In this document: positions 25,898 to 33,544 of the stretch, in pieces
Numbering within the stretch: the first letter of the stretch is position 1
How the letters are laid out: each line of letters opens with the position of its first letter
Made by a program: the position numbers and the translations under genes
Notes under the pieces: model-generated
Databases searched by the model: none
What the model saw: the letters and a program-made list of their open reading frames with translations, nothing else
Told to the model about the DNA's origin: nothing
NCBI RefSeq assembly: GCF_030689685.1
Contig: NZ_JAUYEY010000027.1
Coordinates: forward strand, 62,001-126,000
Direction: 5' to 3'
DNA: 64,000 bases
Source: Polaromonas sp.
GTDB taxonomy: Bacteria > Pseudomonadota > Gammaproteobacteria > Burkholderiales > Burkholderiaceae_C

Positions 25898-26722
25898 ATG
25901 CTTTTTCGACGATTGTTTTTATGCGCGCTGTTCGTCGGCCTGCTGACAGGCCTTATCGACAGCCTGGTGCAGCGCTGGCAGGTGGTGCCGCTGATTCTGG
26001 CTGCTGAAGTGTTTGAAGCAGCGGCAAAGTCAGCCCCGCCGGTTACCGCAAGCAGCACAGGTTCGGACCACGCACACGCCGACGGCGCAGCGCACAGCCA
26101 CGATGGCGCGTGGGAGCCGCAAACCGGCCTGGAGCGTACCGCCTACACCGTGCTCGCCAACGTGCTCAATGCCGTCGGCACTGCGCTGGTGCTGATGCCA
26201 TTGATGGCGTTTGTCAATCGCCAGCGCGGCGGCCAGCCTTTGTCGCTGCAGCGCGGTAACGGTGCCGTGTTGCGCCATGGGTTGCTGTGGGGTGGTGCTG
26301 CCTGGGTGAGTCTGTTTGCCATGCCGGCACTCGGGCTGCCTCCCGAGCTGCCGGGCATGCAGTCAGCGGCGCTGCATGCGCGCCAGCTCTGGTGGGTCGG
26401 TACGGCGCTGTGCGGCGCGGGCGGGCTGGCGATGCTGTTTCTGATCAAGGCGAAATGGCGTGTGCTGGGTCTTGCCCTGCTGGTCTTGCCCTTTGCGATT
26501 GGCGCGCCAGAACACGCGGGCAGCCCGTATGCGGGTCTTAGCCCCGAAGTTGCGGTGCAACTGCAGGCCTTGGCCAGCCGCTTTGCGGTAGCGACGGCTG
26601 TAGCCAGTGCCCTGCAATACCTGCTGCTGGGGGCTTTGTGCGCCGTGGCGGTGGCGCGTTGGCTGAGCCCCTTGCTTGACACGGCGGCACCTGCCCCTGT
26701 GACTGCTGAGGTGTCATCATGA
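25898..26722 (+). CDS. cbtA: Cobalt transporter subunit CbtA
   Basis: A 274-residue membrane protein with about six hydrophobic helices, starting MLFRRLFLCALFVGLLTGL. The first periplasmic loop carries a His-rich stretch (SDHAHADGAAHSHDGAW, residues about 56-72), typical of CbtA and likely to bind Co2+. GGAG precedes the ATG at 25898. Together with CbtB it should supply the metal for CbiX. Its stop overlaps the cobJ start by 4 bases. Confidence 0.92.
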   Translation: MLFRRLFLCALFVGLLTGLIDSLVQRWQVVPLILAAEVFEAAAKSAPPVTASSTGSDHAHADGAAHSHDGAWEPQTGLERTAYTVLANVLNAVGTALVLMPLMAFVNRQRGGQPLSLQRGNGAVLRHGLLWGGAAWVSLFAMPALGLPPELPGMQSAALHARQLWWVGTALCGAGGLAMLFLIKAKWRVLGLALLVLPFAIGAPEHAGSPYAGLSPEVAVQLQALASRFAVATAVASALQYLLLGALCAVAVARWLSPLLDTAAPAPVTAEVSS

Positions 26723-27702
26723 GCGGCGGCAAGATCATGCTGGTGGGCATTGGCCCCGGCAGCCATGACCACATGACGCACCGCGCACGCGCGGCCATAG
26801 CCGAGTCGGATGTGGTCGTTGGCTACGTTACTTACATCAAGCTGGTGGCTGATTTGCTGGAAGGCAAAGAAGTCATCCGCAAAGGCATGACCGAGGAACT
26901 GGACCGCGCCGTCAACGCGCTGGAAAGGGCGCGCGAAGGCAAAAAAGTGGCCCTCATTTCATCGGGTGATGCGGGGGTGTACGGCATGGCCGGGCCGACC
27001 TATGAAGTGCTGTTTCAGGCCGGCTGGACGCCGGATTCGGGTGTCGAGGTCGAGGTGGTGCCGGGCGCGTCGGCCATCAATGCGTGCGCGGCGCTGGTGG
27101 GCGCGCCCCTGACGCACGATTTCTGCTCTATTTCCCTGTCGGACCTGCTCACGCCCTGGCCGGTGATTGCCCGCCGGCTCGATGCCGTGGCCGCCGCCGA
27201 TTTCGTGGTGGCGCTGTACAACCCCAAGAGCGGGCGTCGCACGCAGCAGATTGTCCAGGCACAGCACTTGTTTTTGCGTCACCGCAAGCCCGACACGCCA
27301 GTGGCGGTGGTCAAGTCCGCTTACCGCCGGCGCGAGCGCATCGAGTTCACCACGTTGGCGCACATGAGTGAGTGCGACATCGGCATGCTGACCACGGTGC
27401 TGATTGGCAACAGCAACACCTTTGTGCGGCATGGCCTGATGGTCACGCCGCGCGGTTATGCCAACAAGTACGAATTGCACGGCGACGGCAGCACCCGCGA
27501 GGGTGAAAGGCCTGGTCGTTCACTGTCTACCGGCCTGCTCGGCTGGATGGAAAACCTGCGCGCCGACCATGCTGAGGGGCAGAGCATCAGCGCATTGGCC
27601 TTGCGCCACAAATTACCCGCTGACTACATTGAGGCTGTTTTGACGGCGCCGATTGTAGAAGTCACCCCGGAAGCTGCCAGCACCGAGGAATCGGAAGCAT
27701 GA
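26719..27702 (+). CDS. cobJ: (Cobalt-)precorrin-3B C17-methyltransferase with C-terminal extension
   Basis: Methylates C17 and drives ring contraction (CobJ/CbiH). The 327-residue protein has the methylase domain in residues 1 to about 250: IMLVGIGPGSHDHMTHRARA, VALISSGDAGVYGMAGPTYE, EVVPGASAINACAALVGAPL and ALYNPKSGRRTQQI. Beyond this an extra part of about 75 residues follows, charged and helical, ending TEESEA; typical family members stop near 250-260. The extension may contact the small ferredoxin encoded next, with which the gene overlaps by 4 bases. Confidence 0.94.
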   Translation: MSGGKIMLVGIGPGSHDHMTHRARAAIAESDVVVGYVTYIKLVADLLEGKEVIRKGMTEELDRAVNALERAREGKKVALISSGDAGVYGMAGPTYEVLFQAGWTPDSGVEVEVVPGASAINACAALVGAPLTHDFCSISLSDLLTPWPVIARRLDAVAAADFVVALYNPKSGRRTQQIVQAQHLFLRHRKPDTPVAVVKSAYRRRERIEFTTLAHMSECDIGMLTTVLIGNSNTFVRHGLMVTPRGYANKYELHGDGSTREGERPGRSLSTGLLGWMENLRADHAEGQSISALALRHKLPADYIEAVLTAPIVEVTPEAASTEESEA

Positions 27703-28052
27703 GCGAGGTGGTCGTCAAACCCAGGATTGGCGCTTACAAACGCCATGTGTTGATCTGTACCGGCCCACGTTGCACGCAGGATGGTGCATCGCAGGAACTG
27801 TTCGACAGCCTGGGCGACAAGTTCAAGGCGGCCGGCATCAACGATGGCGAGCTTCGCGTCAAGCGCAGCCGCGTCAGTTGCTTTGCCGCCTGCAAGGGAG
27901 GGCCAGTCATGTGTGTGCAGCCCGATGGCACCTGGTACTACAACGTCACGCCCGCCAACATGGACCGCATCATCGAGCAACACCTGGTGGGCGGGCAGCC
28001 GGTTGCCGACCTGATTTTTCACCAGGGACCGCAAGGGCATGATGCAGACTGA
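27699..28052 (+). CDS. Thioredoxin-like [2Fe-2S] ferredoxin of the cobalamin cluster
   Basis: A 117-residue protein with four cysteines in the pattern of thioredoxin-fold 2Fe-2S ferredoxins: CTGPRC (residues about 21-26) and CFAACKGGPVMC (about 56-67). It lies between cobJ and cobA, overlapping both (4 and 14 bases). Cobalamin clusters often hold a ferredoxin of this kind (CbiW-like), thought to supply electrons for ring contraction or cobalt reduction. The electron-transfer role is well supported, the partner is inferred. Confidence 0.82.
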   Translation: MSEVVVKPRIGAYKRHVLICTGPRCTQDGASQELFDSLGDKFKAAGINDGELRVKRSRVSCFAACKGGPVMCVQPDGTWYYNVTPANMDRIIEQHLVGGQPVADLIFHQGPQGHDAD

Positions 28053-28848
28053 CATCATCAAGCCTTTGCGCGCTGTGGCGGGCATGGTTTATATCGTCGG
28101 GGCCGGTCCGGGCGCGGTTGATTTGCTGACCTTGCGGGCGCTGGACAGGATTCAGCGGGCTGAGGTGGTGGTGCACGACCGGTTGATCACACCCGAGGTG
28201 CTGGCCCTGATCCCGCAGGCGGCCGTGCGGACCTATGTCGGAAAGGCTCTGGGCAACCATTCGGTGCCGCAAGAGGGCATTCATGCCTTGCTGGTGCAGC
28301 ATGCGCGCGCCGGCCGCTGCGTGGTACGGCTCAAGGGCGGTGACCCCTACGTCTTTGGCCGTGGCGGCGAAGAAGTGCAGGCTTTGCAGGCCGCCGGTAT
28401 TGCCTTCGAAGTGGTGCCCGGCGTGACGGCGGCGGGTGGCTGCGCGGCGGCGGCGGGTATTCCGCTGACCCACCGCGACTTTTCAAACAGCTGCGTTTTC
28501 CTGACCGGTCACGAGGCCGACGGCAATGCACCGCCGGACTGGGCCGCGTTGGCCAGGCCGGGGCAGACGCGGGTGTTCTACATGGGCGTGCAGCGCCTGG
28601 CGCAGATTGCCCGCCAGCTCATCGCGCACGGCCTGTCGCCTGACACGCCTGCCGCCATCGTGAGCGACGGAACCCGACCCTCCCAGCAGGTGGTGGCGAC
28701 CGAACTGCATGCGCTGGTGGCGCAGGCGCCTTTGTATGGGCCGCGACCGGGCTTGTTGATCATTGGCGAAACGGTCCGGCTCAGTCCGGATTTTCGACCT
28801 GTAGCGCGCTGCCATCATGCCCTTGAACCGGTCCACCATGAATCGTAA
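28039..28848 (+). CDS. cobA: Uroporphyrinogen-III C-methyltransferase (SUMT)
   Basis: Makes precorrin-2 from uroporphyrinogen III with two SAM methylations, feeding both sirohaem and B12. The 269-residue protein has all SUMT motifs: VYIVGAGPGAVDLLTLRAL (residues about 17-35), RLKGGDPYVFGRGGEEVQAL, FEVVPGVTAAGGCAAAAGIP, THRDFSNSCVFLTGH and RVFYMGVQRL. It has no CysG-type oxidase/chelatase domain, so the dehydrogenation to sirohydrochlorin needs another enzyme not seen here. Overlaps the ferredoxin gene by 14 bases. Confidence 0.95.
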   Translation: MMQTDIIKPLRAVAGMVYIVGAGPGAVDLLTLRALDRIQRAEVVVHDRLITPEVLALIPQAAVRTYVGKALGNHSVPQEGIHALLVQHARAGRCVVRLKGGDPYVFGRGGEEVQALQAAGIAFEVVPGVTAAGGCAAAAGIPLTHRDFSNSCVFLTGHEADGNAPPDWAALARPGQTRVFYMGVQRLAQIARQLIAHGLSPDTPAAIVSDGTRPSQQVVATELHALVAQAPLYGPRPGLLIIGETVRLSPDFRPVARCHHALEPVHHES

Positions 28849-28854
28849 ATCCTG

Positions 28855-29448
28855 ATGCAAATTGAATCCCCTCTGTCTGAAAAACCCTATGACAAACCCG
28901 AAGGCGAACGCCGAGGCCTGCTCATCGTCAACACCGGCGATGGCAAGGGCAAGAGCACTGCGGCGTTTGGCCTGGCCCTGCGCGCCCATGGCCGCCACCA
29001 TGTGCATGGCAAAGCCGTGAAGATTTTCCAGTTCATGAAAGTGCCCAGCGCGCGTTTCGGCGAGCACCGCATGTTTGAGCAGCTCGGCATACCGATTGAA
29101 GGCCTGGGCGACGGCTTTAGCTGGAAGAGCCAGGACCTGGAGCGCTCCGGCCAGCTCGCCCGCGATGGCTGGCTGAAAGCCAAAGCGGCGATTCAAAGCG
29201 GCGAGTACTTCATGGTGGTGCTCGACGAGTTCACCTACCCGCTGATTTACGGCTGGATGGAACCCCTCGGCGGCGTTGAAGAAGTGGTGCAGACGCTGTT
29301 CGACCGCCCTACGCATGTGCATGTGGTGATCACCGGCCGGCGCTGCCCGCCCGAGATCATTGAGCTGGCTGACACCGTGACCGAGATGACCAAGATCAAG
29401 CATGCGTTCAACGCTGGCATTCCCGCGCAGCGTGGAATAGAAGATTAG
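28855..29448 (+). CDS. cobO: Cob(I)yrinic acid a,c-diamide adenosyltransferase (CobO/BtuR type)
   Basis: Attaches the 5'-deoxyadenosyl group to Co(I) corrinoids using ATP. The 197-residue protein has the unusual P-loop of this family, [20 protein letters not shown] (residues about 22-41), [26 protein letters not shown] and [20 protein letters not shown], and ends [11 protein letters not shown]. It lies 6 bases after cobA and 9 bases before bluB. Confidence 0.95.
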   Translation: MQIESPLSEKPYDKPEGERRGLLIVNTGDGKGKSTAAFGLALRAHGRHHVHGKAVKIFQFMKVPSARFGEHRMFEQLGIPIEGLGDGFSWKSQDLERSGQLARDGWLKAKAAIQSGEYFMVVLDEFTYPLIYGWMEPLGGVEEVVQTLFDRPTHVHVVITGRRCPPEIIELADTVTEMTKIKHAFNAGIPAQRGIED

Positions 29449-29457
29449 GAACGCATA

Positions 29458-30132
29458 GTGAGCATATCCACAGAACCCCACGCCTTCAGCGCCGCCGAGC
29501 AACAGGCGGTGTACCGCGCTATTTACGAGCGGCGCGACATGCGCCACTTCAGCGGAGGCACGGTGGCTGACGACGTGCTGCAGCGGCTGCTGTCTGCCGC
29601 GCACCACGCGCCCAGTGTGGGCCTGATGCAGCCCTGGCGTTTTATCCGCGTGTCCAGCCAGCCGCTGCGCGAGGAACTGCATGCACTGATAGAGCAGGAA
29701 CGGGTGCTGACGGCGCGTGCTTTGGGCGAGCGCGAAGGCGAGTTCATGAAGCTCAAGGTGCAGGGCGTGCTCGACGCGGCCGAGGTACTGGTGGTTGCCC
29801 TGCCGCCGGGGCGCGAGAAACATGTGTTCGGCCGCCGTACGCTGCCGCAGATGGATCTGGCCTCCGCCGCCTGTGCCATCCAGAACCTATGGCTGGCGGC
29901 CCGCGCCGAAGGGCTGGGGATGGGCTGGGTATCGCTGTTTGATCCGGCTGCCGTCGGTGCGCTGTTGCAGATGCCAGCCGGCGCCGAACCGATTGCCGTT
30001 TTGTGCCTGGGCCCGGTCCCGGCGTTTTACGGGCAGCCCATGCTGCAAGCTGAAAAATGGGCGAGCCGCTCTGCGCTGGCCGACATGGTGTTTGAAGACC
30101 GTTGGGGCCAGTTGGCAGCTTCTGCCAACTGA
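29458..30132 (+). CDS. bluB: 5,6-dimethylbenzimidazole synthase BluB
   Basis: Oxygen-dependent flavoenzyme that cannibalises FMN to make the lower ligand of B12. The 224-residue nitroreductase-fold protein has YERRDMRHFSGGTV (residues about 24-37), SAAHHAPSVGLMQPWRFI, the later AACAIQNLWLAARAEGLGMGW and a PFYGQPM-like end (FYGQPMLQAEKW). The start is GTG at 29458. BluB needs O2, so the host is at least microaerobic while using the cobalt-early ring pathway. It is the last gene before the defence island. Confidence 0.93.
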   Translation: MSISTEPHAFSAAEQQAVYRAIYERRDMRHFSGGTVADDVLQRLLSAAHHAPSVGLMQPWRFIRVSSQPLREELHALIEQERVLTARALGEREGEFMKLKVQGVLDAAEVLVVALPPGREKHVFGRRTLPQMDLASAACAIQNLWLAARAEGLGMGWVSLFDPAAVGALLQMPAGAEPIAVLCLGPVPAFYGQPMLQAEKWASRSALADMVFEDRWGQLAASAN

Positions 30133-30217
30133 TTTTTCGCCGTGCGGCCAGCTACGTATAGCCGCGAAGGGTGCTTGACGGATGGGTAGTTGCTGCTTGC
30201 TTGTCAGTCAAGCGCTA

Positions 30218-30270
30218 TTAATTTGGTAGCTGCCTACGCATGTATCTAAAGGGCTGGAGGCCGATTTGAT
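30218..30270 (+). repeat. Interspersed repeat family A (intergenic, near full)
   Basis: ATTAATTTGGTAGCTGCCTACGC, a short loop, then AAAGGGCTGGAGGCCGATTTG: the full family A core in plus orientation. It lies in the 505-base gap between bluB and mod, which otherwise holds a mobile-element remnant and a decayed jetD tail. Confidence 0.7.
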
Positions 30271-30322
30271 GTGTATTTTTGGTCTTTCTCAGGTTTTTGG
30301 CCGGTTCGAAGACCGGAATTCA

Positions 30323-30479
30323 GGCCTTGATCCAATACTGTTCGCTTAAGGCATTGTCCCCGACTTGTCATCCCGGACTCGATCCGGGATCCATGGATTG
30401 CGGGTGCCCGGATCAAGTCCGGGCCAGGCTCTGCCCGCAATGACAAATTCTCGCAAGCGAACAGTATTGGGCCTTGGTC
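30323..30479. mobile_element. MITE-like element with terminal inverted repeats and target duplication
   Basis: A 137-base element (30333-30469) bounded by the inverted repeat CAATACTGTTCGCTT and AAGCGAACAGTATTG, flanked by an imperfect 10-base direct repeat (GGCCTTGATC left, GGCCTTGGTC right). The inside holds nested palindromes (ATCCGGGAT; CCCGGATCAAGTCCGGG) and no coding capacity. A related, right-end-less copy is at 58641. The repeat and duplication lengths fit passive mobilisation by an IS4-like transposase; family assignment is inference. Confidence 0.7.
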
Positions 30480-30598
30480 CATGACCTCGGCTGCACGACT
30501 CTCGATCAGATGCCCCGCACTATCCTGCGCGCAATCGGTTTGAATGTATTGGTTTTGGCTGGGTAGAACAGGCGCTGGCGGCCCTGGACACGGTATAA
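30480..30598 (+). pseudogene. Remnant of a jetD 3' end
   Basis: Conceptual translation of 30533-30598 reads NRFECIGFGWVEQALAAL then DTV and a stop. The intact jetD ends with NRIRAGLRLEQERIGFGWVCQALAAL split by only a few changes and a deletion of about 8 codons. Before it, LGCTTLDQM (30485-30511) resembles the THGFAMLDQL region of jetD. The rest of that gene is gone and no open frame remains. It marks an older jetD-type copy at the other end of the defence island. Confidence 0.6.
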
Positions 30599-30637
30599 AC
30601 GCAGGTACTCGCAAAAAAAGACCAAACAAGGCATTCC

Positions 30638-33544
30638 ATGGCAACCCGCAAACCCGCTAGCAGCCCCAACTCAAAGGCCAAATCAAGCCTAGCGACCACT
30701 GCCTCGTACCAGCACAGCGAGGCCAAGGCCATCATTCGCCCCGAGGCAGGCGCGCAAACCCGTTTTAAAAAGAAAAAGCCTGCCGCCACCTGGCGCTACG
30801 ACTCGTCGCTGGCCCCCGAGCTGCAATGGGATGCACAAAACCCGGCCCGCGAGCAGGGCGAGGCGCGCATTGCGGCATTGCAGGCCGCCATGGCTGCCAT
30901 GCAGGCCACCCTGGTTGATGTCCAGTCGCAGCTGGCTGCGGCGCAGCCCAGCCAAAGCGCCGCAGAGCTGAGCGCACTGCTGCTGCAAACCAGGGCCAAA
31001 CTGACCACGCTGCAAAACGAGCCGCTGCGGGCGGGGCGAGAGGCCGCCGCAGCATTGAAATCCATGTCCCGGCCTTTTTTGAACTGGGCCGGCAAGGCCG
31101 AGCGTTTGAGCTTTGACGTGCCCACGCTGCCCATGTTTATTCATGAGCGGCTGTCCACCCAGGCGATTCTGGACTCGGTGTCGCGCCACAAGCTCTCAAG
31201 CCAGGGCGACTGGGTGAACGAGTTTTTTGGCCACCCCGAGCGCAGCCTGCCCGAGCAGCTGATGAAGGCTTACGAGCACCCCAACGGCTGGCAAAACCGC
31301 ATGGTGCTGGGCGATTCGCTGGTGGTGATGAACTCGATGCTGCATTATGAAAACATGGGCGGTCAGGTGCAGATGGCCTACATTGACCCGCCGTATGGGG
31401 TGAAGTTTGGCAGCAACTTTCAGCCCTTTGTGCGCAAGCGCGACGTAACCCACAACGACGATGAGGGCCTGACCCGCGAGCCCGAAATGGTCAAAGCCTA
31501 CCGCGACACCTGGGAGCTGGGCCTGCATTCTTACCTGACTTACCTGCGCGACCGGCTGCTGCTGACGCGCGAGCTGCTGGCGGAAAGCGGCTCGGTGTTT
31601 GTGCAGATCTCGGATGAGAATTTGCACCATGTGCGGGAGGTGATGGATGAGGTGTTTGGGGCGGAGAATTTTGTCGCCGTGATTGCAGTACAGAAGACTG
31701 GAAGCCAGGCAGGGCAATTACTGGGTATAACGCTCGACTACCTCATTTGGTACGCAAAAAATAAGGCGGGCGTGAAATATCGCCAACTCTATGAGCATCG
31801 AAAGGCAGGCGATACCTCTCTTGATCGCTACGACCAAATTGAGATTCCTTCTGGTTCGATTCGCCGCCTGACTGCAAACGAAATTCGCGGAGAGGAGCCG
31901 TTGCCTGAAGGTCGTCGGTTTCGCTTGACTAGTTTGTTTAGCGATGGCGCTTCCGAGCGTGGGAGCTTCGACTACAACTTTCTCGGGAAAAAGTACGCCT
32001 GTGCCAAAAACAGCCATTGGAAGACGAACGAGGCGGGACTCAATGTACTTGAATTGCATGGACGTTTGTCAATTGAAGGTACTCGGCTTCGATACAAACG
32101 TTACGCTGAAGATTTTCCTGTTATCCCTGTAAATGATCGATGGGATTCAATGCAAATTGGTACGGGTTTGCTTTATGCGGTTCAAACCAGCCCGGCTGTG
32201 ATTCAGCGCTGCATGCTGATGACCACCGACCCCGGCGACCTCGTACTAGACCCTACTTGCGGCAGCGGCACCACCGCCGTAGTCGCCGAAAGCTGGGGCC
32301 GGCGCTGGATCACCATAGACACCTCGCGTGTGCCGCTGGCCCTGGCCCGGCAACGCCTGCTGACCGCCACCTTCAAATACTGGGACTTGAAAGAACCGCA
32401 CCGCGGCCCGGCGGGCGGCTTTGTCTATAAAGAAAAGAAGAACAAAAAAGGCGAGCATGTGGGCGGCATCGTGCCGCACATCACGCTGGGCTCAATAGCC
32501 AACAATGAGCCACCCAAATACGAAGTGCTGGTAGACCGGCCCGAGGTCAACAGCGGTGTCACTCGTGTTTGTGGCCCGTTTGTGTTTGAGGCGACGATTC
32601 CGACGGCCAGTAATTTTGATGGGGAAGATTCGGGTGCGGGGGAGAGGGAGTCAAGACGGGCAGGGGGGCAAGACGCGCAAGACTTTGTGGACCGCATGAT
32701 TGAGGTGCTGCGGTCTTCGCCGGTGCTGCATCTGGCTGGCGGCAAAACAGTGCAGCTCTCAGGCATTCGTCGCCCGGCAAAAACGCTGTTTCTGGCGGCT
32801 GAGGCCATGGTCAGCTCATCTGAAGGCATGGCGGGTGCGCTGGAAGATGCGGATGCAGCCAATGGCGGCCTGGCATTGCAACAAGGTGAGCCCGTGGCGC
32901 TGATGTTTGGCCCTGAATACGGCCCGGTGGCCGAGGTGGCGGTGCTGCAGGCCTGGCAAGAGGCCACGGCCAAGGCGTTTACGCATCTGTACGTGATTGG
33001 CTTTGCCATTGAGCCCAAGGCGCGCCAGTCGATTGGCGAATATTCGGCCATGGGCATGCCCACCACCTATGTGCAAGCCACGCCTGACATCCTGATGGGC
33101 GACCTGCTGAAAAACATGCGCTCGTCGCAAATCTTTTCGGTCTGCGGCCAGCCCGACGTGGCGGTGCGTACCATCGCCACGCCCGAGGGCGGCATCGCGG
33201 GGCAAAGCTATTACGAGGTGCAGCTGCGCGGGCTGGATGTGTTTGACCCGGTGACGATGGACCTGGACACCCGCAGCGGCCTGGACGTGCCGGCCTGGTT
33301 TTTGGACACCGACTACAACGGCCTGGTGTTTCGCGTTTGTCAGGCGTTTTTTCCGCGCACGCAGGCCTGGGACAACCTCAAGCGTGCGCTGAAGGCCGAC
33401 TTTGACGAGTCAGTATGGGCGCATCTGGCGGGCGATACGTCCACACCGTTTAACGTGGGCCAGCACCGGCAGATTGCGGTGAAGGTGATTGACGACCGGG
33501 GCAATGAGCTGATGGTGGTGAAGAAGCTGGAGGGTGCGCAATGA
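30638..33544 (+). CDS. mod: Type III-like restriction-modification DNA methyltransferase (Mod)
   Basis: Adenine-specific DNA methyltransferase of the beta-class, 968 residues. Motif IV is YIDPPYGVKFGSNFQPF near residue 250, and motif I LVLDPTCGSGTTAVVAESWG comes later, near 537; the target recognition domain lies between, at about 345-505. That segment (DNA 31685-32165) is clearly richer in A+T than the flanks. An N-terminal part of 150 residues (Ala/Gln-rich helices) and a C-terminal part of about 350 residues extend the core. First gene of a tight three-gene operon; overlaps the next by 4 bases. Confidence 0.9.
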   Translation: MATRKPASSPNSKAKSSLATTASYQHSEAKAIIRPEAGAQTRFKKKKPAATWRYDSSLAPELQWDAQNPAREQGEARIAALQAAMAAMQATLVDVQSQLAAAQPSQSAAELSALLLQTRAKLTTLQNEPLRAGREAAAALKSMSRPFLNWAGKAERLSFDVPTLPMFIHERLSTQAILDSVSRHKLSSQGDWVNEFFGHPERSLPEQLMKAYEHPNGWQNRMVLGDSLVVMNSMLHYENMGGQVQMAYIDPPYGVKFGSNFQPFVRKRDVTHNDDEGLTREPEMVKAYRDTWELGLHSYLTYLRDRLLLTRELLAESGSVFVQISDENLHHVREVMDEVFGAENFVAVIAVQKTGSQAGQLLGITLDYLIWYAKNKAGVKYRQLYEHRKAGDTSLDRYDQIEIPSGSIRRLTANEIRGEEPLPEGRRFRLTSLFSDGASERGSFDYNFLGKKYACAKNSHWKTNEAGLNVLELHGRLSIEGTRLRYKRYAEDFPVIPVNDRWDSMQIGTGLLYAVQTSPAVIQRCMLMTTDPGDLVLDPTCGSGTTAVVAESWGRRWITIDTSRVPLALARQRLLTATFKYWDLKEPHRGPAGGFVYKEKKNKKGEHVGGIVPHITLGSIANNEPPKYEVLVDRPEVNSGVTRVCGPFVFEATIPTASNFDGEDSGAGERESRRAGGQDAQDFVDRMIEVLRSSPVLHLAGGKTVQLSGIRRPAKTLFLAAEAMVSSSEGMAGALEDADAANGGLALQQGEPVALMFGPEYGPVAEVAVLQAWQEATAKAFTHLYVIGFAIEPKARQSIGEYSAMGMPTTYVQATPDILMGDLLKNMRSSQIFSVCGQPDVAVRTIATPEGGIAGQSYYEVQLRGLDVFDPVTMDLDTRSGLDVPAWFLDTDYNGLVFRVCQAFFPRTQAWDNLKRALKADFDESVWAHLAGDTSTPFNVGQHRQIAVKVIDDRGNELMVVKKLEGAQ

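Noticed and set aside
28483-29823. 446-codon minus-strand frame opposite cobA-cobO-bluB
   Set aside because: Fully covered by three clear genes on the other strand; no ribosome site or domain.
32620-32660. G-rich stretch in mod (GGGTGCGGGGGAGAGGGAG) as another family B copy
   Set aside because: Lacks the palindromic CTCCCTCTCCC arm and the GGGTGAGGG tail; not enough to call.
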